The translations under genes were made by a program, and so were the position numbers. Below, piece after piece: positions 34,615 to 43,268 of a stretch of 52,924 bases of DNA (the first letter of the stretch is position 1; each line of letters opens with the position of its first letter). Source of the stretch: Phycisphaerae bacterium (GTDB lineage Bacteria > Planctomycetota > Phycisphaerae > UBA1845 > PWPN01); NCBI GenBank assembly GCA_030372985.1, contig JAUCQB010000009.1, forward strand, positions 1 to 52,924. The letters are read 5' to 3'. A model generated the notes under the pieces. That model was not told where the DNA came from. It worked only from the letters and a program-made list of their open reading frames with translations, and did no database searches.

Positions 34615-35717
34615 GGCTCGGGCTCCGTCTCCGATTGAGGTTGAGTCGCCACGACCTGGAGTCCTTTATCCCTCAGCAAGCCGGCGATCCTCTCGTCCGC
34701 CTCAAGTCGCTGGGCGCGGGTCGGAATGCTCTCCAGGCGAGTCTTGAACCCCTCTTCGAGTTGATCGACCAAGGACCTCGCCACCGCCAGATCGTCCTCC
34801 AGCAGCACCCTCGCGGGGTGCATCCAGCCCGCGGGCAGTTGGTAGCAGATGTTCATCCACAGCTCGTCCTGGTAGACACGCTGACTCCACTCCCGCCTGG
34901 AGGTAATGGTCCTCTCGCGTTCGGTGTACTCGCGAAGGATCGACTCGGCCGTGGCTGTCTGAGCTGCGTCCAACTGGTACAGGGCCTTGAAGTCATCCAG
35001 GTACGTTTTCCATGTTTCGGCTCGCGGCTTCTCGATCGCGTGCTGCGCTTGCCGACGAGCTCCTTCCAGGGGGGGAGTCTCACCGTTCTCGTTCCTCTTC
35101 TTGGTTTCCTGCTGCCGGAACGGATCCTCGTACTCGGTGACCTCCCCGCTCGCCCATTTCTTCATGGTGTCTTCGAACCCGTTCATGAACGTCTTGAAGG
35201 CCATCATGTCCCCGGCCAACTGAAACTGCTTCTTCATTGGCAACATGGGACGGACGTCCTGGACCACGCCCCGGGCCATTTCGTTGATCTCTGGAAGCAG
35301 GGGTAGCATGCGCTCCGCGAACTCCTTCCCGAAGCCCGGCGGCATGAACCCGCTTGCTCCTCCCTTAGCGGCGGCACGGGCAAGCTGCTCCTCCGTGAAC
35401 CGTTCGACAAGCTCGTAGCCGCGCTGGTCGATCCTGTGAGCCATCTGCATCAGTCGTCGGGCGACCTTCTCCCCGGCTTCCGCCCGCTTCTCCTCGGGCA
35501 GGCCGTACCGCTCGATCAGCATCTCTTGAACGCAGATCGCTCCCGTCGCCCGGGCCATGCCCGGGGTGAACCGCAGGCTGGGCTCAGCTTGTCGGGCAGT
35601 CTCGCTGTCACCGGGATTATCGCCTTCGGCTCGTGCGGCCGGCAGGCCGGGAACCGCAATGGCCAGAACCCCGGCCAGACACGTTGCCCACGCCCGTTGG
35701 AAGCACGAATTCAGCAT
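34611..35717 (-). CDS. Secreted protein of unknown family, first gene of the paralogous pair
   Basis: 368 residues from the ATG at 35717, which follows GGTAAGGTG; an in-frame ATG at 35762 adds 15 residues with no signal character. The signal is CLAGVLAIAVPGLPAARA. The mature part is mostly charged amphipathic helices (EEKRAEAGEKVARRLMQM, KKQFQLAGDMMAFKTFMNGF). Shared features with the downstream gene are the LRFTP motif near the mature N-terminus and a Tyr/Trp-rich segment near the C-terminus. It is the first gene of a two-gene unit, downstream of an ECF sigma gene on the same strand but separated by 457 bases. Confidence 0.6.
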   Translation of the reverse strand: MLNSCFQRAWATCLAGVLAIAVPGLPAARAEGDNPGDSETARQAEPSLRFTPGMARATGAICVQEMLIERYGLPEEKRAEAGEKVARRLMQMAHRIDQRGYELVERFTEEQLARAAAKGGASGFMPPGFGKEFAERMLPLLPEINEMARGVVQDVRPMLPMKKQFQLAGDMMAFKTFMNGFEDTMKKWASGEVTEYEDPFRQQETKKRNENGETPPLEGARRQAQHAIEKPRAETWKTYLDDFKALYQLDAAQTATAESILREYTERERTITSRREWSQRVYQDELWMNICYQLPAGWMHPARVLLEDDLAVARSLVDQLEEGFKTRLESIPTRAQRLEADERIAGLLRDKGLQVVATQPQSETEPEP

Positions 35718-36174
35718 CACCTTACCCGGTCTTGTTTGAGTGGCCGGCTCACAGGGCGACATGCCCTTCGGTTGGGGCCAGACCGGCCGAGGCTGCGGCT
35801 CCAGGCAGCCCTCCAGGGCGCGTCCCGTGACCGACCCGCAAGGTACCCCCCAGCTACCCGCAAAGATACAGACGCCCGTCGAAGCGAATTGTTATCAACT
35901 TGACGCTGTTTTTGCGGAGTTGGGATCCCGGGTTCGACGGGGGCGCCGGCGTGAGCCAGGACCATTTCGCCGTCTTCCGTAGTTGCACGAACGGCCCCCC
36001 CCACGTGCCCGTCGCCCCCCATGTCTGGGTTACATTGTGGCATCTTCACGCTGTGTCCGCGCTATTGCCTGATCACAACCTGCATCCACAGAGGCTGCCG
36101 CTTCCGGCTGGCTGCGCTAACCCGGGTGGAATCATGCGGGTGTGAGAGACAGTATCATGCGCAGCCCGGCCCAG
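35718..36174. other. Intergenic region between the sigma factor and the secreted pair
   Basis: No gene supported. Short overlapping frames on both strands resemble nothing. The promoter of the secreted pair should be in the left part. Confidence 0.4.
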
Positions 36175-36801
36175 TTACGTTTGGCTCAGGTAGTCCGACG
36201 AAGCACCCATCAATTCACGAAGCTGCTTCAAGGCGCGGTGGAAGAGCATGTGGATCGCCGCTTCGCTCCGATCCAGGCGTTTGGCCACCTCGGCAACCGG
36301 CAGGCCCTCGATGAGCCGCCAATGGATGACCTGTCGGTAATCCTCGGGCAATTGTTGGAGCCGGACCATCAGAACGGCCAGCGCCTCGCTGCGGGCCGCC
36401 CCATGGCTCGGGGTCGCCATCGGAGAGGTCACCTGCTCTAAGAGATCGACGTAGGAGCCGCTCTTGACACCCCAGGCGGCCGCCTGCCGTCGGACGTCAC
36501 GTTTGTCCGCCACGATCGCCCGATGCATGTCGATCAGCTTGTTCTCCGCGATCTGACGCAGCCAGCCAAGGAATCCCTCAAAACTCTCGAACTGGCTCTT
36601 GGGCAGGTTCGCCCACGCGGCCGTGTAGGTCTCCTGGATGACGTCTTCCGGTTCCAGTTGGGCCTTCCTCAGTGTATCACTCATTTGTTGAGCAATAGCT
36701 GATCGGAGTGGGTCGTAACTGGCCAGGAGCAGTGAATCCATGGCAGCCACGTTGCCCGCTTGGATTTCGGCCATGGTCTTCCTGAATTTCACGTCTTCCA
36801 T
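36175..36801 (-). CDS. ECF-type RNA polymerase sigma factor (planctomycete group)
   Basis: 208 residues. Region 2 spans ~residues 20-95: SYDPLRSAIAQQM, then EPEDVIQETYTAAW and FEGFLGWLRQIAENKLID. Region 4 spans ~145-200: LPEDYRQVIHWRLIEGLPVAEVAKRLDRSEAAIHMLFHR, a helix-turn-helix for -35 recognition. This form, with a fairly long linker, is typical of sigma-70 subfamilies found only in Planctomycetota, where they are often next to a Ser/Thr kinase, as here. No anti-sigma gene is adjacent, so the kinase is a candidate controller. ATG 36801 matches the usual family N-terminus; ATG 36774 has a better ribosome site (AGGAA). Confidence 0.88.
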   Translation of the reverse strand: MEDVKFRKTMAEIQAGNVAAMDSLLLASYDPLRSAIAQQMSDTLRKAQLEPEDVIQETYTAAWANLPKSQFESFEGFLGWLRQIAENKLIDMHRAIVADKRDVRRQAAAWGVKSGSYVDLLEQVTSPMATPSHGAARSEALAVLMVRLQQLPEDYRQVIHWRLIEGLPVAEVAKRLDRSEAAIHMLFHRALKQLRELMGASSDYLSQT

Positions 36802-37030
36802 GAAGGCCCCGATCAGGACGTCAGAAAACCCGAATTGATGTAACCAACGTTTTCATAACGCTTTATCGAATTCGCCAGGTCAGCGCTGTATTCATAAGTT
36901 ATCGGACTAAGGTCCAGCAATGTCGATTTCGGCGGGCTTTCACCCCGCGCCTCACGAAAGATTCTCATTTTTGCGCGTTAGACCCGGCGATCTTCTTCGT
37001 TCATTACACTACCAGAAACGAAACTGCCTT

Positions 37031-37101
37031 GGGTGCCCGGAAGGATTGTCTGAGTCTCGTATGCCTCCTCCTTGAAGACTCGACCATGCTTCCGGGCACC
37101 C
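37031..37101. repeat. Long imperfect inverted repeat between kinase and sigma genes
   Basis: Outer arms GGGTGCCCGGAAG and CTTCCGGGCACCC are perfect over 13 bases. The match then continues, with small bulges, through GAGTCT/AGACTC, giving about 25 paired positions and a ~20-base loop. On the plus strand GGCTTTTT follows. The kinase gene ends 50 bases to its right and reads toward it. It could therefore work as a terminator for minus-strand transcription, though the T-run is on the other side. A mobile palindrome is an alternative. Confidence 0.5.
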
Positions 37102-37151
37102 GGCTTTTTACGCCCTTTGCGGACGCCTCCCGTTAGCCCCCACCCCGGTGC

Positions 37152-40100
37152 CTAATCAGCACCTGCTGCCATCGATCCGTCTCCAGCCCCCGTTCGGTCG
37201 TCCCCACGCCACGGGCCCTGATCGCCAGCCATCGTTGACGCGGGTCGGGTTGCCGGGGAGGGCTGAGCCTCCCACAGCTTGATCAGGCCATCTTGCCCGC
37301 AAGTGGCAATGGCCGTGCCGTCGGGCGAGAAGAGCACACACATCACCGCCCCATCGTGTGCCCGAATGCTGTAGACCTGGCTGGCGCTGGCCACGTCCCA
37401 GAGCTTAAGCATCGTGTCCGCCGAGCACGAGGCAATCCGCCGGCCGTCAGAGCTGAAGTCGAGCCATTCGACCAACCGTTGGGGACCATGCATCGACGAA
37501 AGCGGCTTGCCTGTCGCTACGTCCCAGAGGCTGATCGTACCATCGGCATGAGCACCCGCGATGATGCTTGAATCGGGACTGAACCACGCACCGTTCAAGT
37601 CGGGCTGAGTCGAAATCGACCGTGACTCTTGGCCGGATTCGCGATCCCAGATCTTGATTCCACGACGTGCCAGGCTTGTTGCGATCCACCGGCCGTCGGG
37701 GCTGAACGTAACCGTCAGAGGCATATCATTGTGCCGCAGACGAAGCTGTTCGCGACCGTCCTGGAGGCTCCAGACCGTGGCTGCGTAGCCGGCGACGCCG
37801 GCCACCAGGGTGCTGTCGGGCGAAAAGGCAACGCTCCGCACGCTCCCCTCCTGGCTAGGGAGCAGCCATTGTCGCGAACCGTCACTGCCGTTCCAGACGC
37901 GAATGGTCCGGTCCGCACTGCCCGACGCAAGGTATCTGCCATCAGGAGCCCACGCCAGAGCCAGCACGGTGCTGGTGTGTTCGGCCAGGGTCATCAGTTG
38001 CGCACCCGTTTGCGTGTCCCATATCCGGATGCCATCATCCGACACCTGCTCTGTCGCGAGGTCGCCCTCGCTCTCCGCCCCACAGGAAGCGATGCGCCTG
38101 CCGTCCGGGCTGAACACGACACGGAGTACCGGGCCTGAATGCCCTTGCAGGACGCGAGCCTCCGGAGGCAGCGACTTCGGCCAGGCCTTCCATCGGCCGT
38201 CTATGCCCGCCGAGAAGACTCGACTTCCGTCCCGACTCCAGGCCACGGCCCTTCCGCCGCGGTGGTGGGCCGAATGGGTGTACAACTCCTCACCTGTCGT
38301 TGCGTTCCAGATTCTCAGAGTGCGATCTGACTCCAGCCCGAGCGCGGCCGTGCGAGGAACGCCCGCTGAGGCCAGCAATGTGCCGTCGGGGCTGAAGGCC
38401 ACCGAGTGGACAAAGCCCTCGTGCCCGCGGAGCGACAGCAGCTCTTCCCCCGTCGAACTGTCAAAGACCTTCAATGTCCCCTGAGCATCTCTCCCGACCG
38501 GGGAGACCCCGCCACCTGCTGCCATCCGCGTGCCGTCGGGCGAGAATGCCAGGCACAGCACGGCGCCCGGCGGGCCAGAGAGCTCCCGCACGCTTTGAGC
38601 GGTGGCGGCGTTCCAGATCCTGATCTTGCAGTCGCCCATGGGCGGGTTCAGCAGTTCACCACTAGCCACCTGCTTGCCGTCGGGAGTATATGCGACGCAA
38701 GAAATCTCCTTCTCGTGAGCGGATGTTGACCGCACGAGCTGTCCGCTCCGGACGTCCCAGAAGGCCAGTACTCTGCTTTGCCCGCCGGCGGCCAGATAAG
38801 CCCCATCAGGACTGAACTGCACGGCATTCAGGTATTGCCTGCCCTCCTCCAGAATCCTGTGTGACCCGTCTCTCGTATCCCACACCCGCAGTGTCTTGTC
38901 GCGGGCACCCGAGGCGATCCACCGGCCGTCGGGGCTGAACGACAGGGCATTCACCTGGTCGTCATGTCCCTTCAATGGCGCGATCGCCGCCCCCGTGGCG
39001 CTGTCCCAGATTCTGATTACGCCATCGCACCCGCCGGTGGCAAGACGAAGGCCGTCCGGACTCACAGCCAGCGAGACGACGCACTCCTCATCCGCGCGAA
39101 TGTCCAGCAGCGTCGGCTCCCTGGACAGTCGTGACAGGTAGTGCCACTCCCAACCTCGCAAGTCCGTCGGGCAGGCCTCCAGCAACTGATGCGCCTGCGT
39201 CAGGTATTTCTGCTCATAGGCCGTCTGGGCAAGAGCAATCCGATTGAGATACGTTGTCCGGCGAAGTTGTTCAGCCTGGTTCTCGGCGCGGACTCGCTCG
39301 CGTTCGGCGATTTGTCGCGCCTGCTCAGCCTCCGAGGCCTTCGCATCCGCAAGGGTGCGCAACCGATCCTGCTCACGCTGGGCGGCGATGGCCCGGTCTC
39401 GCTCGGCTGCCGCTTGCCGCCACAGGGAAAGCGATGCCAGCAGTGATACGCCGACCAGAACGGCAAACGCGGCCGCCACCGCCACCGGAACACGATGCCG
39501 GCGCAGCGTCTTGCCGAGGACATACAGCCCGCTGTCGCTCCTGGCGGCCACTGCCTCGCCGTTCAGGTAACGCTCGATGTCGCGTCCCAATTCCCCGGCC
39601 GTCTGGTAGCGACGATGCGGCTCTTTTCGCAGACAGCGGAGGACAATCGCCTCCAGGTCGCGGTCGATCCCTTTTCTGACGGTGCTCGGCCGGATCGGCT
39701 CGTCGTTGACGATACGATTGAGCACGTCGCGCATGGGGCCCGCGACCTCATACGGGAATGCGCCGGTCAGCATCTGGTAGAGAATCACGCCGAGAGCGTA
39801 CACATCGGTGCGCATGTCGACGTTGTCGAGCGTTCCCTGGGCCTGCTCCGGACTGGTCCACGGCAGGCTGCCGACGAACTGGCCGACCACCGTCATGTCC
39901 GCCACATCGGCTTGTTCGCCTTCCTGGGCGGTGACTTTCGCGAGGCCGAAATCCAGGATGTGCGGCCTGCCCTCCTCGTCGATGCGAATGTTGCCGGGCT
40001 TGAGGTCTCGGTGAATGATACCTTTGATGTGCGCCTCGTTGACGGCGGCACAGATCGTGGCGAACAGCCGGAGGATTTCCTCGATCGACCGCGGACGGCT

Positions 40101-40613
40101 GCTCAGCCACACGTCCGGCGGCGGGCCCTCGATGTAATCCATCACGAAGAAGTGGCATCCCGAGGCCGTGCCGCTCTCGTGGATGGTCACGATGCTGGGG
40201 TGATTCAGCGCTCCCAGGATCTGCACTTCCCGCTCGAAGCGGGTGCGGTCGCGCCAGCCGGCGAACGGCCCCTCGCGCATGACCTTGATCGCCACCTTGC
40301 GGCGGGTCGTTTTCTGCAGGGCCCGATAGACGACACCCTGTCCGCCGCGGTGAATCTCGCCCAGGATCTCGTAGCCGGGCAGCAGGTCTGGCGGCACGGC
40401 GATGCTCGGTCCTTGGCCCTGAACGCCTCGCGACGACAGCGGACTCACGTGGCGGACCAGCCCAAACTGCTCGCGGAGCTCGTCGGCGATATCGGGGTTG
40501 GCCTTCAGCAACTCCTGCTCATCAACCGGATCGCCTCGCTGGGCGCGGTCCAGGTACTCGTTCAGGATGCGGCCAATCCGCTCGTCTCGGGAATCCGCTT
40601 GCTGATCCGCCAT
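37152..40613 (-). CDS. Membrane Ser/Thr protein kinase with WD40 repeats
   Basis: 1153 residues. A short N-terminal helical leader (ILNEYLDRAQRGD) precedes a Hanks-type kinase at ~80-345, with Gly loop GEIHRGGQGVVYRA, catalytic Lys VAIKVM, HRDLKPGNIRID and DFGLAKV. A transmembrane span (VAVAAAFAVLVGVSLLA, ~380) is followed by a coiled-coil linker (ERERVRAENQAEQ). More than a dozen WD40 repeats fill the remainder, with the recurrent VxFSPDGxxIASxxxDxTIRVWD pattern, enough for two propellers. The kinase faces the cytoplasm and the propellers probably the other side. This architecture is characteristic of Planctomycetota. AAGGTG precedes the ATG. Next to the ECF gene, so it may control it. Confidence 0.93.
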   Translation of the reverse strand: MADQQADSRDERIGRILNEYLDRAQRGDPVDEQELLKANPDIADELREQFGLVRHVSPLSSRGVQGQGPSIAVPPDLLPGYEILGEIHRGGQGVVYRALQKTTRRKVAIKVMREGPFAGWRDRTRFEREVQILGALNHPSIVTIHESGTASGCHFFVMDYIEGPPPDVWLSSRPRSIEEILRLFATICAAVNEAHIKGIIHRDLKPGNIRIDEEGRPHILDFGLAKVTAQEGEQADVADMTVVGQFVGSLPWTSPEQAQGTLDNVDMRTDVYALGVILYQMLTGAFPYEVAGPMRDVLNRIVNDEPIRPSTVRKGIDRDLEAIVLRCLRKEPHRRYQTAGELGRDIERYLNGEAVAARSDSGLYVLGKTLRRHRVPVAVAAAFAVLVGVSLLASLSLWRQAAAERDRAIAAQREQDRLRTLADAKASEAEQARQIAERERVRAENQAEQLRRTTYLNRIALAQTAYEQKYLTQAHQLLEACPTDLRGWEWHYLSRLSREPTLLDIRADEECVVSLAVSPDGLRLATGGCDGVIRIWDSATGAAIAPLKGHDDQVNALSFSPDGRWIASGARDKTLRVWDTRDGSHRILEEGRQYLNAVQFSPDGAYLAAGGQSRVLAFWDVRSGQLVRSTSAHEKEISCVAYTPDGKQVASGELLNPPMGDCKIRIWNAATAQSVRELSGPPGAVLCLAFSPDGTRMAAGGGVSPVGRDAQGTLKVFDSSTGEELLSLRGHEGFVHSVAFSPDGTLLASAGVPRTAALGLESDRTLRIWNATTGEELYTHSAHHRGGRAVAWSRDGSRVFSAGIDGRWKAWPKSLPPEARVLQGHSGPVLRVVFSPDGRRIASCGAESEGDLATEQVSDDGIRIWDTQTGAQLMTLAEHTSTVLALAWAPDGRYLASGSADRTIRVWNGSDGSRQWLLPSQEGSVRSVAFSPDSTLVAGVAGYAATVWSLQDGREQLRLRHNDMPLTVTFSPDGRWIATSLARRGIKIWDRESGQESRSISTQPDLNGAWFSPDSSIIAGAHADGTISLWDVATGKPLSSMHGPQRLVEWLDFSSDGRRIASCSADTMLKLWDVASASQVYSIRAHDGAVMCVLFSPDGTAIATCGQDGLIKLWEAQPSPATRPASTMAGDQGPWRGDDRTGAGDGSMAAGAD

Positions 40614-40839
40614 GCAAAGACACCTTGGCCCGGCAGTCCAACGAGGCCTTTGGTATTATCGCACAAAACGGCCTGCCGGTCTCGCGTGCCGGCCCTTTCC
40701 AAGACAGACTAAAGTCATCGGGTTTATCAAGATTCCGGCCTGCAGGGCTGACGGCTGACCGCTCATCGCACAACTGCCGATCCGGCCTCCGATACATGAT
40801 GGCCTGGCTGACGCGCGCAGACCAGATGTGCAGGAGATT

Positions 40840-41115
40840 TCATGCGCTCCGGGCGGCCATGATTGCCTTGAGACCCTTGGCAATCAGTTCCGAGCGGCTC
40901 ATGCCATGTTTGCGGGCGTAGGCATCGGACTTGAGCAGCAGGCCGCGTTCGATGGAAACACGGAACTTCTCGGCGCCTTCGCCGATTCGCGGGCGGCCGC
41001 GCCGCTTCGCGCGAGCGTGCAGTCTCTTGTCCTTTGCGCTCAACGGTCGAGTCTTGCGGAACGCGAATTCCTTTTCGAATTCCTCTGTTGATTCAGCCAA
41101 CTCGGCCGCGTTCAT
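40840..41115 (-). CDS. Small ribbon-helix-helix-like protein
   Basis: 91 residues. Basic N-terminal half (RLHARAKRRGRPRIG), then EKFRVSIERGLLLKSDAYARKHGMSRSELIAKGLKAIM. A short strand followed by two helices is the pattern of CopG/RHH DNA-binding antitoxins. It follows two TA-like genes on the same strand after a 115-base gap, so it may be a third member or an independent antitoxin. The start has a weak ribosome site; a GTG 15 codons upstream is possible. Confidence 0.6.
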   Translation of the reverse strand: MNAAELAESTEEFEKEFAFRKTRPLSAKDKRLHARAKRRGRPRIGEGAEKFRVSIERGLLLKSDAYARKHGMSRSELIAKGLKAIMAARSA

Positions 41116-41230
41116 GTCAGTATGCTCTTTTCGCGGTTTTCTTCGTGGAGTCTTCACTTGCGTCTCCTGCGGCGCAACGCGTATTTCTCGCGGTCCGTCA
41201 GCGGCTTTGATCTGAAACAGGGAGAGGCCT

Positions 41231-41476
41231 TCAGAACGCGAACACCGGTACCTCGATATGGACCTCCGGCTCGCGCAGTTTGCGTTCCTGACGGATTTGT
41301 TCGAGACGTTCGAGGACATTGGCCCGGAAGATCTGTTCACCACAGCGGATGCACACGCCGGTGGGAACGGAGCGGATGAGAACCCATTCGCCGGCTTCCT
41401 CGAAGCTCTGGTTCGTGAGGCGTTCTTCCATGCGGCCCCCGCAGACATGGCATTTCCCGTAATCGTAGTCCATCAT
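41231..41476 (-). CDS. YgiT-type zinc-finger antitoxin-like protein
   Basis: 81 residues with two zinc-binding pairs, KCHVCGG (residues 9-12) and CIRCGEQ (about 43-46), typical of the MqsA N-terminal domain and short YgiT-type proteins. The C-terminal helix (LERLEQIRQERK) has no added DNA-binding domain. Its start overlaps the stop of the DUF4258 gene by four bases (ATGA). Known pairs of YgiT-type and DUF4258 proteins are toxin-antitoxin modules, with this one as antitoxin. Confidence 0.8.
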   Translation of the reverse strand: MMDYDYGKCHVCGGRMEERLTNQSFEEAGEWVLIRSVPTGVCIRCGEQIFRANVLERLEQIRQERKLREPEVHIEVPVFAF

Positions 41477-41763
41477 GCCGAACCCTCGTAGACCGTAATG
41501 AAAAGGAAGACACCCGTCTCTTTCAGGGAGCAGACAACGGACAAACGCCGTCCATCCACCGAAGGCCCGGTTACCTCGTATTTGGGATTCCCAGCCTGAT
41601 CAGTACCCATTTCTCTGACAACCTGGATCGAATCAAGAGCCGTATGCACATCAGCGAGCACAAACCCGTCAGCCCGCAACTCGTCCCAGAAATGCCTTGT
41701 GGCCTCGTATCGGCCTTCATCAAAGGCTTGTCGGACGGAGTCTCCAAGTCCTTCCTCGTTCAT
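41473..41763 (-). CDS. DUF4258 family protein, probable toxin
   Basis: 96 residues: YEATRHFWDELRADGFVLADVHTAL, then NPKYEVTGPSVDGRRLSVVCSL and FLFITVYEG. This is the DUF4258 pattern (His near the N-terminus, RRL and TVYE strand near the end), a small RelE/MqsR-like fold usually partnered by a YgiT-type protein, which is exactly the next gene. Ribosome site GGGAAAGG precedes the ATG. Predicted mRNA-directed toxin by analogy; no catalytic residue assigned with certainty. Confidence 0.75.
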   Translation of the reverse strand: MNEEGLGDSVRQAFDEGRYEATRHFWDELRADGFVLADVHTALDSIQVVREMGTDQAGNPKYEVTGPSVDGRRLSVVCSLKETGVFLFITVYEGSA

Positions 41764-41792
41764 TATAGCCTTTCCCGGTGGTCAATTCGAGT

Positions 41793-42671
41793 TCACAACT
41801 GCCGGTCCAGCCTCCTGTACATGATCGCTTCGCTCACGTGCTCGGGCCGGATGTTTTCCTCGGCGGCCAGGTCTGCGATGGTGCGGGCGACGCGGAGGAT
41901 CTTGTCGTGGGCCCGGGCCGACAGGCCCAGCTCGGTCAGGGCCTGCTTGAGCAGTTGTTCGCCGGCGGCGTCGAGCCTGCAATACCTGCGGAGCTGTTTG
42001 GGCGTCATGCGGGCGTTGAGGATCGTGCTCGTGTCGCCGAAGCGCTCTCGCTGGATCCGCCTGGCCCGCTCGACCTGGGCGCGCATCTCGTCGCTGCTGC
42101 TGCCGGTGTGCTCGCCGCGCAGCTCGCGGTAGGGCACCGGCGGCACCTCGATGTGGATGTCGATGCGGTCGATGAGCGGGCCGCTGATCCGCGAGAGGTA
42201 TTTGTCGATCTGCAGCGGGCTGCACTTGCACGGCTTGTTCGGGTCGGTGAAGTAACCGCAAGGGCACGGGTTCATGGCTGCCACCAGCATGAATCGGGCG
42301 GGGAAGGTGATGGCCGAGTGCGATCGGGCGATGGTGACCACGCCATCTTCGAGAGGCTGACGCAACGTCTCGAGGATGGTCCGCGGAAACTCAGGGAACT
42401 CGTCAAGGAAGAGCAGACCGTGGTGGGCCAGCGAGACCTCGCCCGCCTGCGGGATAGATCCGCCGCCAACCAGCGCCGGCCCGCTGGCCGAGTGGTGGGG
42501 CGAGCGCACCGGCCGTCGGGCCAGCAGGGCCTGTCCGGCCGGCATCTTCCCGGCCGCGGAGTAGATTCGCGTGGTCTCCAGCGACTCAGTCAGGCTCAGC
42601 GGCGGCAGGATCGTCGGAATCCGCTTGCTGAGCATCGTTTTGCCAGTTCCGGGTGGCCCGATCAGCAAGAG
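41793..42671 (-). pseudogene. comM: comM C-terminal half, truncated at Walker A
   Basis: Frame starts LLLIGPPGTGKTMLSKRIPTILPPL and runs through the AAA+ core (LLFLDEFPEF Walker B, HVHEV-like sensor segments, MNPCPCGYF zinc-like loop, SGPLIDRIDIHIEV, arginine-finger region) to YRRLDRQL at the natural end. ComM/YifB ATPases drive branch migration in natural transformation. The ~200 residues before Walker A are gone: upstream codons (LLLLALGP) come from the junction motif. An ATG at 42698 could in principle start a shortened protein, but without the N-terminal domain function is unlikely. The matching upstream part lies at 4798-4980 on the other strand. Confidence 0.85.
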
Positions 42672-42709
42672 CATAGGCCCAAGTGCCAGCAACAACAAAA
42701 ACCTAACTG
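42672..42709 (+). repeat. comM-junction motif, copy 3
   Basis: CATAGGCCCAAGTGCCAG, then CAACAACAAAAACCTAACTG. The first 18 bases match copy 1 with one change. The inner part is more diverged but keeps the TAACTG end. It abuts the truncated comM directly. The recombinase gene lies 720 bases to the right, the usual place of an integrase relative to its attachment site. Confidence 0.65.
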
Positions 42710-42986
42710 CCAGAACTCAGTTCATTCGCAAGTCTTGCTGAGGTAATGATTTGGCTTGATTGATCTCCTGGCGCAGCGTCATTAGGTGTCTCGGCCCTTG
42801 CCAGACCAGCCGCCTGATGCCACCAAACATGCGCGCAAAATGCACAGAAGTTCCGGAGTAAGGGACTATTGACTATTGAGCACGGTTCATCCGGCCACAT
42901 TTCAGTTGCCAAGGAATGATCCAGTTGCCTGACTAGTAATCGTAAGTTGTTATCTGAAAAAGTCTTATGGGCTACAAAAACCATAC
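42710..42986. other. Non-coding left end of the element
   Basis: Less GC-rich than its surroundings, particularly from about 42840 on. A minus-strand frame of 96 codons spans part of it but has no ribosome site and no recognisable sequence. I regard it as non-coding. Confidence 0.4.
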
Positions 42987-43015
42987 TTGACATTGCTCAG
43001 TATTAATGATATACT
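42987..43015 (+). promoter_or_regulatory. Consensus sigma-70-type promoter of the recombinase operon
   Basis: TTGACA at 42987-42992 and TATACT at 43010-43015, separated by exactly 17 bases. It lies about 30 bases before the first small ORF and points toward the recombinase. Such a close match is rare in this window and suggests strong, host-independent expression. Confidence 0.75.
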
Positions 43016-43046
43016 ATGGTTGTGGAATTAATACAGGTTAGGGTTA

Positions 43047-43268
43047 ATGCTCAGAAAGGTTTCGGTCAAACAGCTTAACAAACGGAATTCGCGGATTTGC
43101 GACGGGATGGCGGACAGCAGTGCGCCGGCCATCTCAGACAACAGGGCAGAGCCTCTCCTCAGCGGGTCTCGAAACGCTTTCTCTAGCGACCTCCATCCAA
43201 CGCTGCCGGAAATAATAATACCTCTTGACGCCACCTATGCCTTCGATTGTTCTGGAGGTCCAAGATGA
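43047..43268 (+). CDS. Small ORF upstream of the recombinase
   Basis: 73 codons starting just after the consensus promoter. No family recognised: MLRKVSVKQLNKRNSRI then a Ser/Pro-rich sequence. Its stop overlaps the next start by four bases (ATGA). That argues for real translation or for a leader peptide coupled to the following gene. Otherwise unsupported. Confidence 0.35.
   Translation: MLRKVSVKQLNKRNSRICDGMADSSAPAISDNRAEPLLSGSRNAFSSDLHPTLPEIIIPLDATYAFDCSGGPR

Noticed and set aside
4980..42672. Clean target-site duplication at the comM junctions
   Set aside because: CTTGTTGA and CTCTTGCTGA look alike, but both encode the conserved Leu-Leu(-Leu) of ComM. The resemblance can be coding homology rather than a duplication.
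42703..42993. 96-codon minus-strand frame in the left end of the element
   Set aside because: No ribosome site, no recognisable sequence, and it spans the region where the consensus promoter for the other strand begins.
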